Under the pieces are notes generated by a model. That model was not told the origin of the DNA. It saw only the letters and a list, made by a program, of their open reading frames with translations, and did no database searches. Position numbers and translations under genes: made by a program. A stretch of 13,231 bases of DNA from Pedosphaera sp. (GTDB taxonomy: Bacteria > Verrucomicrobiota > Verrucomicrobiia > Limisphaerales > SIAT01): the NCBI GenBank assembly GCA_009691645.1, contig SIAT01000035.1, positions 1 to 13,231 of the forward strand, in the 5' to 3' direction. This document shows positions 6,795 to 13,231 of the stretch, piece by piece; the stretch's first letter is position 1; the number at the start of each line of letters is the position of its first letter.

Positions 6795-9104
6795 ATGGCA
6801 TACAAAGCCACCGCCCAGATTGGGGCCCAACAAATCCACATCGAAACCGGCAAGCTCGCTAAGCAAGCTGATGGTGCCGTCACCATCCAACTCGGCGAGA
6901 CCATCATCGTCGTCGCCGCCGTTGCCGCCATCAAGGCCAAGGAAGGACAAGACTTCTTCCCGCTGACCGTCGACTACCGCGAGAAGGCCGCTGCTGCGGG
7001 CCGTTTCCCCGGCGGTTATTTCAAGCGCGAAGGCCGGCCGACTGAGAAAGAAATCCTCACCTGCCGCCTCACCGACCGCCCCATTCGCCCGCTCTTCCCG
7101 AAGGGCTGGTACAATGAGGTGCAGGTGCAGACCGTGCTGCTCAGCGCGGACGGTGAGAACGACCCTGATATTCTCTCCATCATCGGTGCTTCCGCTTCGC
7201 TGACCGTCAGCGACATCCCGTGGGCCGGTCCGCTCGGCGCGGTGCGCGTCGGTCGTATCGGTGGCGAGTTCATCGCCAACCCCACGCACGCCCAGCGCGC
7301 TGAGAGTGACCTCGACCTCGTCTATGTCGGTAACGAGAAGGACGTGGTGATGTACGAAGGTGCCGCGAAGGAAATCACCGAGACGGACTTCATTGCCGCG
7401 CTCGCGTTCGCTCAGGAATGCTGCTTGCCGATCATCGCCGCGCAGAAGGAACTCGCCGCCAAGGCTGGCAAGAAGAAGCGCGAGATCACGCTCAACATCG
7501 TCTCGGACGAAATCCTCAATGAGGCCAAGCGTCTCGCCGGTGACCGCGTGGTTCCCGCGTTGCTCATCCCGGGCAAGCTCGCTCGCGAAGCCGCCTGCAG
7601 AGCCATCAAGAACGAAGTCGGCGCGAAGCTCGTCGAGAAATTCGGCGCGGACAAGGTGAGCGGTTTCACCATCAACCAAGCCTTCTACTACATCGAGAAG
7701 GAAGGTGTGCGCAGTCTGATCCTCGATTCCGGCAAGCGCCTCGACGGCCGCGGCTTCGATGACATCCGCGCCATCTCCGGCGAAGTCAGCGTCCTACCGC
7801 GCACGCACGGTTCGGCCATCTTCACTCGCGGCGAGACGCAGGCGCTGAGCCTTGTCACTCTCGGCACGAGCGATGACGCGCAGGACTTCGACTCCTACAC
7901 CGGTGGTGTGACGACCAAGAAGTTTATCCTTCACTACAACTTCCCGAACTTCTCCGTCGGCGAGACCGGCCGCATCAGCGGTCCCGGCCGCCGCGAGATT
8001 GGTCACGGCGCACTCGCCGAGCGTTCCATTGAGCCGATGATTCCGCTCAAGGAATATCCCTACGCCGTGCGCATCACCAGCGAGATCATGGAGTCCAACG
8101 GCTCCACCTCGATGGCCAGCGTTTGCGGTGGCACGCTCGCGTTGATGGATGCCGGCGTCCCGCTCATCCGTCCCGTTGCCGGCATCAGCGTCGGCATCTG
8201 CACCGACCACGACGCTCACGACGCCATCACGCGCTACAAGCTCCTCAGCGACATCATCGGCGCGGAAGACGGCTTCTGCGACATGGATTGCAAAATCGCC
8301 GGCACCGAGAAGGGCATCACCGGTTTCCAGCTCGACCTAAAACTACGCGGCCTGCCGCACAAGATCATGACCGAGACCCTCGAGAAGGCCCGCATCGCGC
8401 GCCTTTTCATCCTCGGTGAGATGGCCAAGGTCATCGCCGAACCGCGCAAGGAACTGAGCAAGTACGCCCCGCGCATCGTCACCCTCAAGATCAACCCCGA
8501 GAAAATCGGCGCGATCATCGGGCCCGGCGGCAAGAACATCAAACGCCTCGTCGAAGAGTCCGGTTGCGAAATCAACATCGAAGACGACGGCTCCGTGCAC
8601 ATCTACTCCGTCTCCGCCGAAGGCATCCAGATCGCCCGCGAGGCAATCGAGGGGATGACCGCCGAGGCCGAGATCGGCAAGATCTACCGCGGCAAGGTCG
8701 TCACGATCAAAGAATTCGGCGCCTTCGTCGAGTTCCTGCCGGGCAAGGACGGCCTCGTGCACATCTCCGAGTTGGCCAACTTCCGCGTCAAGCAGGTCGA
8801 GGACATCGTCAAGATGGGCGACGAGATCGCCGTGAAATGCCTCGGCGTGGACGAGAAGGGCCGCGTGAAACTCTCCCGCCGTGCCGCGATGGCCGACCGC
8901 GATGTGGAACACGGTGGCGAGCCGCAAGGCGACCAACCCCATCCTGACGGCGGCGAAGGCCAGCCCCACGCTGATGGCAGCGAAGGCCAGCCCCGTGCTG
9001 AACAAGGCGAGCGCCCCGAGCGCCCGGAACACCGCGAGCGCGGTGGTGGTGGTGATCGGGGTGGTCGCGGTGGCGATCGTGGCGGCCGTGGCGGTCGTCG
9101 CTGA
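6795..9104 (+). CDS. pnp: Polyribonucleotide nucleotidyltransferase (PNPase) with RGG-like tail
   Basis: The 769-residue 3'-5' phosphorolytic exoribonuclease degrades RNA to nucleoside diphosphates and can add tails in reverse. Domains in order: first RNase PH core (from about 10), a linking helical domain, second RNase PH core (about 310-540), KH domain with the GPGG loop (576-579) and S1 domain (about 627-702). The catalytic segment of the second core is intact, with DMDCK (496-500) and QLDLK (512-516). After the S1 domain comes an extra tail of about 65 residues: two 9-residue repeats (HPDGGEGQP, HADGSEGQP), an acidic/basic stretch, then RGG/DRGG repeats ending in Arg-Arg. E. coli PNPase is about 711 residues, so the extra length is mostly this tail. 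The ATG at 6795 has only a purine-rich upstream sequence. Confidence 0.97.
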   Translation: MAYKATAQIGAQQIHIETGKLAKQADGAVTIQLGETIIVVAAVAAIKAKEGQDFFPLTVDYREKAAAAGRFPGGYFKREGRPTEKEILTCRLTDRPIRPLFPKGWYNEVQVQTVLLSADGENDPDILSIIGASASLTVSDIPWAGPLGAVRVGRIGGEFIANPTHAQRAESDLDLVYVGNEKDVVMYEGAAKEITETDFIAALAFAQECCLPIIAAQKELAAKAGKKKREITLNIVSDEILNEAKRLAGDRVVPALLIPGKLAREAACRAIKNEVGAKLVEKFGADKVSGFTINQAFYYIEKEGVRSLILDSGKRLDGRGFDDIRAISGEVSVLPRTHGSAIFTRGETQALSLVTLGTSDDAQDFDSYTGGVTTKKFILHYNFPNFSVGETGRISGPGRREIGHGALAERSIEPMIPLKEYPYAVRITSEIMESNGSTSMASVCGGTLALMDAGVPLIRPVAGISVGICTDHDAHDAITRYKLLSDIIGAEDGFCDMDCKIAGTEKGITGFQLDLKLRGLPHKIMTETLEKARIARLFILGEMAKVIAEPRKELSKYAPRIVTLKINPEKIGAIIGPGGKNIKRLVEESGCEINIEDDGSVHIYSVSAEGIQIAREAIEGMTAEAEIGKIYRGKVVTIKEFGAFVEFLPGKDGLVHISELANFRVKQVEDIVKMGDEIAVKCLGVDEKGRVKLSRRAAMADRDVEHGGEPQGDQPHPDGGEGQPHADGSEGQPRAEQGERPERPEHRERGGGGDRGGRGGDRGGRGGRR
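8940..8993 (+). repeat. Two tandem 27-base repeats inside the pnp tail
   Basis: Bases 8940-8966 and 8967-8993 match at 23 of 27 positions and encode HPDGGEGQP and HADGSEGQP. They share an exact 15-base core, GCGAAGGCCAGCCCC, at 8953 and 8980. They probably arose by slippage within the low-complexity tail coding region. Confidence 0.8.
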
Positions 9105-9115
9105 TCCATCCACTC

Positions 9116-9134
9116 CGACGCTTTGAGAGCGTCG
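9116..9134 (+). terminator. Hairpin just after pnp
   Basis: CGACGCT (9116-9122) pairs perfectly with AGCGTCG (9128-9134) around TTGAG, 11 bases after the pnp stop. There is no T run, so it more likely protects the 3' end or blocks nucleases than terminates alone. The true terminator follows at 9148. Confidence 0.5.
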
Positions 9135-9147
9135 CTGCAAAATTCAA

Positions 9148-9176
9148 GGCGGGCCGGATTTCCGGTCCGCCTTTTT
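9148..9176 (+). terminator. Intrinsic terminator of the rpsO-pnp unit
   Basis: The 10-pair stem GGCGGGCCGG (9148-9157) with CCGGTCCGCC (9162-9171), one G-U pair, loop ATTT and TTTTT (9172-9176) make a textbook Rho-independent terminator. An A-rich stretch precedes it. Confidence 0.92.
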
Positions 9177-9182
9177 GCTTCC

Positions 9183-9211
9183 TTGCGTCGCGCTCTCCGC
9201 TTCGTTTTAAT
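9183..9211 (+). promoter_or_regulatory. Candidate promoter of lpxC-fabZ, possibly leaderless
   Basis: TTGCGT (9183-9188, first three -35 bases match), a 17-base spacer and TTTAAT (9206-9211, five of six -10 bases) lie just after the pnp terminator. With the usual 6-base distance, transcription would start at 9218, the G of the GTG start codon, giving a leaderless mRNA. Confidence 0.5.
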
Positions 9212-9217
9212 CCCCGC

Positions 9218-10570
9218 GTGGTGCAACAACAGACTCTCGCCAAACCTGTCAGCTTTTCCGGCATCGGCCTGCACAGCGGCAACAAGGTCTCGATGACTTT
9301 CCTGCCCGCCCCAGTGAACACCGGCATCCGCTTCCGCCGCGTGGATCTCGATGGCAAGCCGGAGGTCGAGGCGCGTGTCGAGTATGTCACCGAGACCAAC
9401 CGTTCCACCACGCTCTCCAAAGGCAGCGTGAAGATTCACACGGTCGAGCACGTGCTCGCCAACTTCACCGGCTGGGGCGTGGATAACGCCATCGTCGAGC
9501 TGGACGCCAACGAGCCGCCCATCGCCGACGGCAGCGCGCGCGAGTATTGCCGCATGGTCGAATCGGTCGGCGTCGTGGCGCAAACCGAGCGACGCGAACC
9601 GTACCGTCTGGCCGCGCCTGTCGAGCTGCAGGTCGGCGAGACCTACATGGCGGCTTTTCCGCACGATGGTTTCAAAATCACTTGCACGAGCAGCGACAAG
9701 CACGGCCATCACACGCAGTATTTCACCGTCGAGCTGGATCTGAAAACTTGGGAGAAAGAGATCGCTCACGCCCGCACCTTTTGCTTTTTCGAGGAACTCG
9801 AGTTCCTCATCAAGAACGGCCTCATCAAGGGCGGCAGCCTCGAGAACGCCGTCATCATCCGCGACGACGCGGTGTTGACGAACGAGCCGCTGCGTTATCC
9901 GGAAGAGTTCGTCCGCCACAAGATGCTCGATATCGTCGGCGACCTCTCGCTGGTCGGTCGGCCGCTCGGCGTGCACATCGTCGCTTTCAAGCCGAGCCAC
10001 GCAGCGAACTGCGAGTTGGCCCGGCAGATCGCCGCGCAGATGCGCAGGCCGCTCGTCGCCGCGCAAACCTTCGCGCCGCCTCCGGAACAATCCACGGTTG
10101 CCGTCGAATCCAAGACGGTCGAGGCGATCGTGAAGGACGGCGCCACGCTCGACGTGATGCAGGTAATGAAAATCCTACCGCATCGCCCGCCGTTCCTGAT
10201 GGTGGACAAGGTGACGCGCATCGAAGGAAACAAGATTGTCGCCGTGAAAAACGTGACGATGGGCGAGCCGTATTTCGCCGGCCATTTCCCCGGCCACCCG
10301 ATCATGCCCGGCGTATTGCAGCTCGAAGCCATCGCGCAAGTCGCAGGAATCCTGATGATGCGCCAGGCCGAGAACGCGGGGAAGATCGCTTACTTCATGG
10401 CCGCGGAAGAGGTGAAATGGCGCAAGCCCGTCCGCCCCGGCGATACGCTGGTGATCCACGTGGAGTTGACCAAAGCCCGCGGCAAGATCGGCAAGGCCAA
10501 AGGCGTCTGCTCCGTGGACGGCGAGCCGGTGAGCGAAGCCGAAGTGACTTTCATGCTCATCGACGGTTGA
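9218..10570 (+). CDS. lpxC-fabZ: Fused UDP-3-O-acyl-GlcNAc deacetylase / 3-hydroxyacyl-ACP dehydratase (LpxC-FabZ)
   Basis: A 450-residue bifunctional protein. Residues 1 to about 290 are LpxC, the zinc enzyme for the committed step of lipid A synthesis, with HTVEH (74-78: catalytic Glu77, zinc ligand His78), RHKMLD (233-238: zinc ligands His234 and Asp238) and PSHAAN (catalytic His261). After a Pro/Glu/Val linker, residues about 310-450 are FabZ, with ILPHRPPFLMVDKV and the active-site region GHFPGHPIMPGVLQLE (355-370: His356, Glu370). FabZ dehydrates 3-hydroxyacyl-ACP for phospholipid chains and so competes with LpxA for substrate. This fusion is well known in Bacteroidetes and some other diderms. 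There are two adjacent GTG starts (9218, 9221), and no ATG or Shine-Dalgarno sequence nearby. lpxA follows after an inserted small gene. Confidence 0.95.
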   Translation: MVQQQTLAKPVSFSGIGLHSGNKVSMTFLPAPVNTGIRFRRVDLDGKPEVEARVEYVTETNRSTTLSKGSVKIHTVEHVLANFTGWGVDNAIVELDANEPPIADGSAREYCRMVESVGVVAQTERREPYRLAAPVELQVGETYMAAFPHDGFKITCTSSDKHGHHTQYFTVELDLKTWEKEIAHARTFCFFEELEFLIKNGLIKGGSLENAVIIRDDAVLTNEPLRYPEEFVRHKMLDIVGDLSLVGRPLGVHIVAFKPSHAANCELARQIAAQMRRPLVAAQTFAPPPEQSTVAVESKTVEAIVKDGATLDVMQVMKILPHRPPFLMVDKVTRIEGNKIVAVKNVTMGEPYFAGHFPGHPIMPGVLQLEAIAQVAGILMMRQAENAGKIAYFMAAEEVKWRKPVRPGDTLVIHVELTKARGKIGKAKGVCSVDGEPVSEAEVTFMLIDG

Positions 10571-10571
10571 A

Positions 10572-10603
10572 AGTTTCGAATGGTGAATTTCGAATCGCGT
10601 GTG
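10572..10603 (+). repeat. Left arm of inverted repeat
   Basis: This arm pairs with 10977-11008. Of 32 positions, 23 are Watson-Crick, 4 are G-U and 5 are mismatched. The core TTTCGAAT (10588-10595) pairs without a break. TTTCGAAT also occurs 14 bases earlier (10574-10581). Confidence 0.65.
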
Positions 10604-10613
10604 GCTGGGTGCT

Positions 10614-11006
10614 ATGAACGACCTGAAAAACCGCATGAAGCAGTTCCCCGTGGACACATTGCGCTTCTGCACAAAAATTCCGAAAGGGATGGAGTTTCAA
10701 ATCATCCGTGGACAACTTATGCGTCCGGGCAGTTCCGTCGGAGCGAACTATCGCGCAGCGTGCCGCTCTAAATCGCTGTCTGATTTCATCAACAAGCTCT
10801 CGATTGTTGAAGAAGAGGCGGACGAGTCAGCGTTCTGGCTTGAAATCTTACATGAGTCAGGCATGACTAAATCCAGCGAGCGGACGCGTCTCGAGGGGGA
10901 GGCGAATCAACTCGTCGCCATCATGGTCTCCTCGAAGAAAACCGCCCGCGCTTCCGAAATCAAGCGGCCCATCTCACGCGCGCTATTCGAAACTCGCAAC
11001 TCGTAA
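10614..11006 (+). CDS. Four-helix-bundle protein (23S rRNA IVS / S23 type)
   Basis: A 130-residue, mostly helical protein of the four-helix-bundle family first described from intervening sequences in 23S rRNA genes. Signature stretches are GSSVGANYRAACRSKS (about 43-58), FINKLSIVEEEADESAFWLE (about 62-81) and the late ANQLVAIMVSSKKTA helix (about 100-114). The ATG at 10614 starts MNDLKNRMKQF, a normal family start. An in-frame upstream ATG-less extension is not needed. The last residues and the TAA (11004-11006) lie inside the right inverted-repeat arm. Base composition is visibly lower in GC than the lpx genes on either side. The biochemical role of this family is unknown; related Avd proteins bind nucleic acid in diversity-generating retroelements, but none is seen here. 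Its place between fabZ and lpxA is not explained by lipid A synthesis. Confidence 0.88.
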   Translation: MNDLKNRMKQFPVDTLRFCTKIPKGMEFQIIRGQLMRPGSSVGANYRAACRSKSLSDFINKLSIVEEEADESAFWLEILHESGMTKSSERTRLEGEANQLVAIMVSSKKTARASEIKRPISRALFETRNS

Positions 11007-11008
11007 TT
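10977..11008 (+). repeat. Right arm of inverted repeat
   Basis: Reverse-complement partner of 10572-10603. It contains the 3' end and stop codon of the four-helix-bundle gene and ends three bases before the lpxA ATG. Confidence 0.65.
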
Positions 11009-11011
11009 CTC

Positions 11012-11779
11012 ATGATTCATCCCACCGCCGTCATCCATCCAAAGGCGCAGATCGCTTCCGGCTGCGAGGTCGGCCCCTACTGCGTCATTGGCGAGCACGT
11101 CACGATTGGTGAGGGCAGCAAACTCCACTCGCACGTCGTCATCGACGGCCACACCACGCTCGGCAAGCGCAACGAAATCTTCCCCTTCGCCAGCATCGGG
11201 CTGAAGTCGCAGGACTTGAAATCGAAGGGCGGCATCACGCGCACAATCATCGGCGACGACAACACGTTTCGCGAATACGTCACCATCCACAGCGCCACGA
11301 ACGACGGCGATGCGACCACCGTCGGCTCGCGCAACCACATCCTCGCCTACTGCCACATCGCGCATGATTGCCGTGTCGGCAGCCACATCATCATGTCGAA
11401 CGTCGGCACGCTGGCGGGCCACGTGACGGTCGAGGACCACGCCATCGTCGGCGGTCTCGCGGCGGTGCACCAGTTCTGCCGCATCGGCACGATGGCCATC
11501 ATCGGCGGTTGCTCGAAGGTCGTGCAGGACGTGCCGCCCTTCATGCTCGCCGACGGCAACCCCGCCGAGACGCGCACCGTCAACAAGGTTGGTCTGGAAC
11601 GCAACGGCGTCAGCGCAGAAGCACAGGAGGCATTGAAGAAATGTTACAAGCTTCTCTTCCGCGAAGGGCTGACCATTGCGAACGCTCTCACGAGGATTGA
11701 GAGTGAAGCGCCGCCATTGCCCGAGGTGCAGCACCTCGTCCAGTTCGTTCGCAGCAGCGAACGCGGCATCAGCAAGTAG
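11012..11779 (+). CDS. lpxA: Acyl-ACP--UDP-N-acetylglucosamine O-acyltransferase
   Basis: The 255-residue enzyme performs the first step of lipid A synthesis, moving a 3-hydroxyacyl chain from ACP to UDP-GlcNAc. The N-terminal two thirds are hexapeptide repeats forming a left-handed beta helix, from MIHPTAVIHPKAQI onward. Catalytic His118 sits in CHIAHDC (114-120), and GHVTVEDHAIVGGLAAVHQF, GGCSKVVQDVPPFMLADGNPA and a helical C-terminal domain follow in the family order. E. coli LpxA has 262 residues. The order fabZ then lpxA is conserved in Gram-negative bacteria, but here the fabZ half is fused to lpxC, and an IVS-like gene separates it from lpxA. The ATG at 11012 lies just outside the right repeat arm and has no Shine-Dalgarno sequence. 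lpxB and lpxD are not in the window. Confidence 0.96.
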   Translation: MIHPTAVIHPKAQIASGCEVGPYCVIGEHVTIGEGSKLHSHVVIDGHTTLGKRNEIFPFASIGLKSQDLKSKGGITRTIIGDDNTFREYVTIHSATNDGDATTVGSRNHILAYCHIAHDCRVGSHIIMSNVGTLAGHVTVEDHAIVGGLAAVHQFCRIGTMAIIGGCSKVVQDVPPFMLADGNPAETRTVNKVGLERNGVSAEAQEALKKCYKLLFREGLTIANALTRIESEAPPLPEVQHLVQFVRSSERGISK

Positions 11780-11966
11780 AAACATCGAAATCGGATGCAG
11801 GGTTCTCCAAGCCCGAAAGTCGAACGCCGATAGGTGCGCGTACGTCCCGTTGTCCGTCATCCAAACCGGTTCCTTTTGCCGTTGATACTCGCTTCTGCCG
11901 ACCTTTGTCTGCCGGGAGACTGACCCCAGTGGCGCGGGCCGCAGCGGTCGGGTCACTCCGCTCCCG
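11780..11966. other. Intergenic stretch after lpxA, no gene seen
   Basis: The 187 bases between the lpxA stop and the end of the minus-strand remnant hold no convincing gene, no clear terminator and no RNA gene. Open frames here are extensions of frames antisense to lpxA. Confidence 0.5.
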
Positions 11967-12664
11967 TCACCTTCCGAGTTTGAGATGAATCTCTTTCCCT
12001 TTCGGATGCGGTTCGGCGGCGACGAGGCTGAGCGCGCCATTGGCCGACTTCTGCAAGCGCAGGGGGTTGCCCTCGAAGGCATCGCGATAGGTTGCGGCGC
12101 GGGCTTCATCGAGTTGTGCGCCATGCTCGAGGGCGGCGTCCAGCATGGTGCGCAGCGTGGCGACAACGAATCCCTTGTCATAGCAACGAGCGCTGACGGG
12201 CATGACCATTTTCACCAGTGTGAATTTGCTCTGTTGAATCTCTTTGTCGATGGCATCGAGCTCGGCCTTGCCTTCCTTCCAGGGTTTGCCAAAGGCTGCC
12301 AAGGCGCGCGGGAAAAGCTCCCGATTGGCGGCAATCTCCTGGCGGAGAGTTTCCGGGACCATGAGCGCAGCAAATCTCTGCTTCTCCGCCGCAGCCCCTT
12401 TCGCATCATCGCCTGCCATGTTGAAAACCTCTTTCAGCCTTTCTGTCCGCTGGGGTTCCTTGAGTTGATTGATGCGTTCCATCCACTCGGTGAAGATTAG
12501 TTCGCCATGATAGCTCTCCTGAGAACTGTGCAGTGGCGGTAACGCCTTCAACTTCTCCGCGGGATCGTGACGCGTGGCTTCATCCCAGCCGAGGCAGTGC
12601 CGTGCGGTGGCATCTAACGCTGGTCTCGATGCCGGATTGCACGAGGAAGGAAATGAGGGTCTCA
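11967..12664 (-). pseudogene. Frameshifted, truncated remnant of an uncharacterised protein
   Basis: The downstream part, from about 12580 to the stop at 11967, reads as real protein: charged helical segments (FTEWMERINQLKEPQRTERL) and a C-terminal RDAFEGNPLRLQ segment followed by a short end. This resembles the DPFDGxPLRYR ending of uncharacterised Verrucomicrobia/Planctomycetes proteins, a likeness recalled rather than searched. Upstream, the open frame turns into sequence with no protein character, while a neighbouring frame reads GETLISFLVQSGIETSV and later ALPRLG before a stop. ALPRLG then continues in the first frame as WDEATRHD. This places a one- or two-base shift near 12580-12600. 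The N-terminal part of the family is missing. A short active product from an internal ATG such as 12482 is possible but unlikely. Confidence 0.5.
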
Positions 12665-12835
12665 CCAGCACCGGAGTGCCGCGCGATTCAGTTCTGACTG
12701 CGGTGTGACTCAATCCCGCGGCAATGCCCATCACGCCACTCAAGCCTGCGGGCACTGTGGAGTAGTTACACGCGACCGACGGTGCCGTCCTGTTTCAACG
12801 CCACCGTATGATACCCTCGGCCGCACTGGCCAGCG
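12665..12835 (-). pseudogene. Decayed RCC1-type repeat fragment
   Basis: The minus strand reads YHTVALKQDGTV in one frame and VACNYSTVPAGLSGVMGIAAG in the next, the standard text of bacterial RCC1-like repeats (HTVALKxDGTVVAWG...VPAGLSGV.AIAAG). Removing one base at 12777 joins them into a single repeat. No start and no further repeats are visible, so this is a fragment, apparently joined to the remnant downstream. Confidence 0.6.
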
Positions 12836-12901
12836 CGCGTCAACGGGGGTGATTTGAGTTGGAGCAATGCCATTCATCTTCCGCTGCGCTGATGGGGAAT
12901 G

Positions 12902-13231
12902 CTATCCCAGATGCGAAATGTCGAGGTCGCCCCAGTGCTGTTTCAAATATTCCGCCACCAATCGGCGGTGACAGTGATGCGGCTTGTCCTCGCTGCAAAG
13001 CAGGCAGCCTTCGGCAACGATTTCCTTCGGGATCCGTTCTTCAATCTTCCGCTTCTCCATCAGGTCGAGAAACCGCTTTTCATAGGTGTCCCAGTCGCCC
13101 TTCAGCTTCTTGTATTCATCCAGCATCTCCTGAGTCGGGGCGAGGTCGGGCGTATGCACGTAATCCATGCCGCAGACTTCCTTGAGGAAAAACGCGAGGT
13201 CGTCCCGCTTCGCGAACCCGGCGAGTTGCGA
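12902..13231 (-). CDS. DUF488-family protein, C-terminal part (5' end outside window)
   Basis: 109 residues are visible, and the frame stays open to the right edge. The sequence fits the DUF488 family: QLAGFAKRDDLAFFLKEVCG near the visible start, YVHTPDLAPTQEMLDEYKK (about 24-42), then the family hallmark CLLCSEDKPHHCHRRLVAEYL (about 76-96), with its Cys and His residues. The product would be a small soluble protein of unknown function; the family has no established reaction. An internal ATG at 13168 is not the likely start, because the family sequence continues upstream of it. It ends at a TAG at 12904-12902. Neighbours on the left are decayed, so its operon context is unknown. Confidence 0.88.
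   Translation of the reverse strand, partial: SQLAGFAKRDDLAFFLKEVCGMDYVHTPDLAPTQEMLDEYKKLKGDWDTYEKRFLDLMEKRKIEERIPKEIVAEGCLLCSEDKPHHCHRRLVAEYLKQHWGDLDISHLG

Larger units (their letters stand above)
10572..11008 (+). mobile_element. IVS-like module: four-helix-bundle gene between terminal inverted repeats
   Basis: The module fills the whole gap between the fabZ stop (10568-10570) and the lpxA ATG (11012). The left arm (10572-10603) and right arm (10977-11008) are imperfect inverted repeats around one small gene. The layout matches intervening sequences (IVS) of 23S rRNA genes, which carry the same protein family between complementary ends. No transposase is present and target duplications are not evident, so mobility is inferred. 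Confidence 0.5.

Noticed and set aside
8940..9101. Repeats at the 3' end of pnp as a CRISPR or minisatellite array
   Set aside because: Only two 27-base copies plus Gly/Arg codon repetition, all in frame within the pnp coding sequence.
8684..10090. 468-codon minus-strand open frame across the pnp-lpxC junction
   Set aside because: It runs antisense to pnp, the terminator and lpxC, and its text is low-complexity Arg/Pro/Asp with no recognisable domain.
10614..11006. Four-helix-bundle gene as the Avd protein of a diversity-generating retroelement
   Set aside because: No reverse transcriptase, template repeat or variable repeat is seen; IVS-type family text and flanking inverted repeats fit better.
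10907..12181. 424-codon minus-strand open frame
   Set aside because: Most of it is antisense to lpxA, and the rest crosses an intergenic stretch and the relic in another frame.

Overview
The window is high-GC bacterial DNA with housekeeping genes for cell shape, RNA decay and lipid A synthesis, followed by an accessory right end. Three things point to a diderm bacterium of the Verrucomicrobiota or a close PVC relative: the LpxC-FabZ fusion, complete lipid A enzymes, and a four-helix-bundle (23S IVS-type) gene set inside the lpx cluster. This placement is an inference from gene style, not from a marker comparison.

Left half (1-6020, minus strand): a tightly packed six-gene operon, in transcription order mreB, mreC, mreD, mrdA (PBP2), rodA and a ribonuclease E/G gene that runs off the left edge. 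Gaps are about -4 to +36 bases. Together these encode the elongasome: MreB filaments, the MreC/MreD scaffold, and the RodA glycosyltransferase with the PBP2 transpeptidase, which insert side-wall peptidoglycan. The RNase E/G at the end has an Arg-rich extension of about 140 residues before its catalytic part.

Centre (6021-9217, plus strand): a divergent region with a good promoter for a CAU-anticodon tRNA, then rpsO (ribosomal protein S15) and pnp (PNPase) in the classical order. The pnp leader folds into a 26-position imperfect stem-loop, which suggests post-transcriptional control like that known for pnp in E. coli. PNPase carries an extra Gly/Arg-rich tail of about 65 residues. A textbook intrinsic terminator ends the unit.

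lpx cluster (9218-11779, plus strand): a promoter whose -10 box would start transcription at the GTG start codon drives an lpxC-fabZ fusion, followed by lpxA. The whole gap between the two holds a small four-helix-bundle gene flanked by about 32-base imperfect inverted repeats. It looks like an IVS-type element that has landed in a protein-coding operon. This is the most unusual structure in the window.

Right end (11780-13231): little intact coding. On the minus strand lie a frameshifted, truncated remnant of an uncharacterised protein, a decayed RCC1-type repeat joined to its upstream end, and a DUF488-family gene that runs off the right edge. Most start codons in the window lack a recognisable Shine-Dalgarno sequence.
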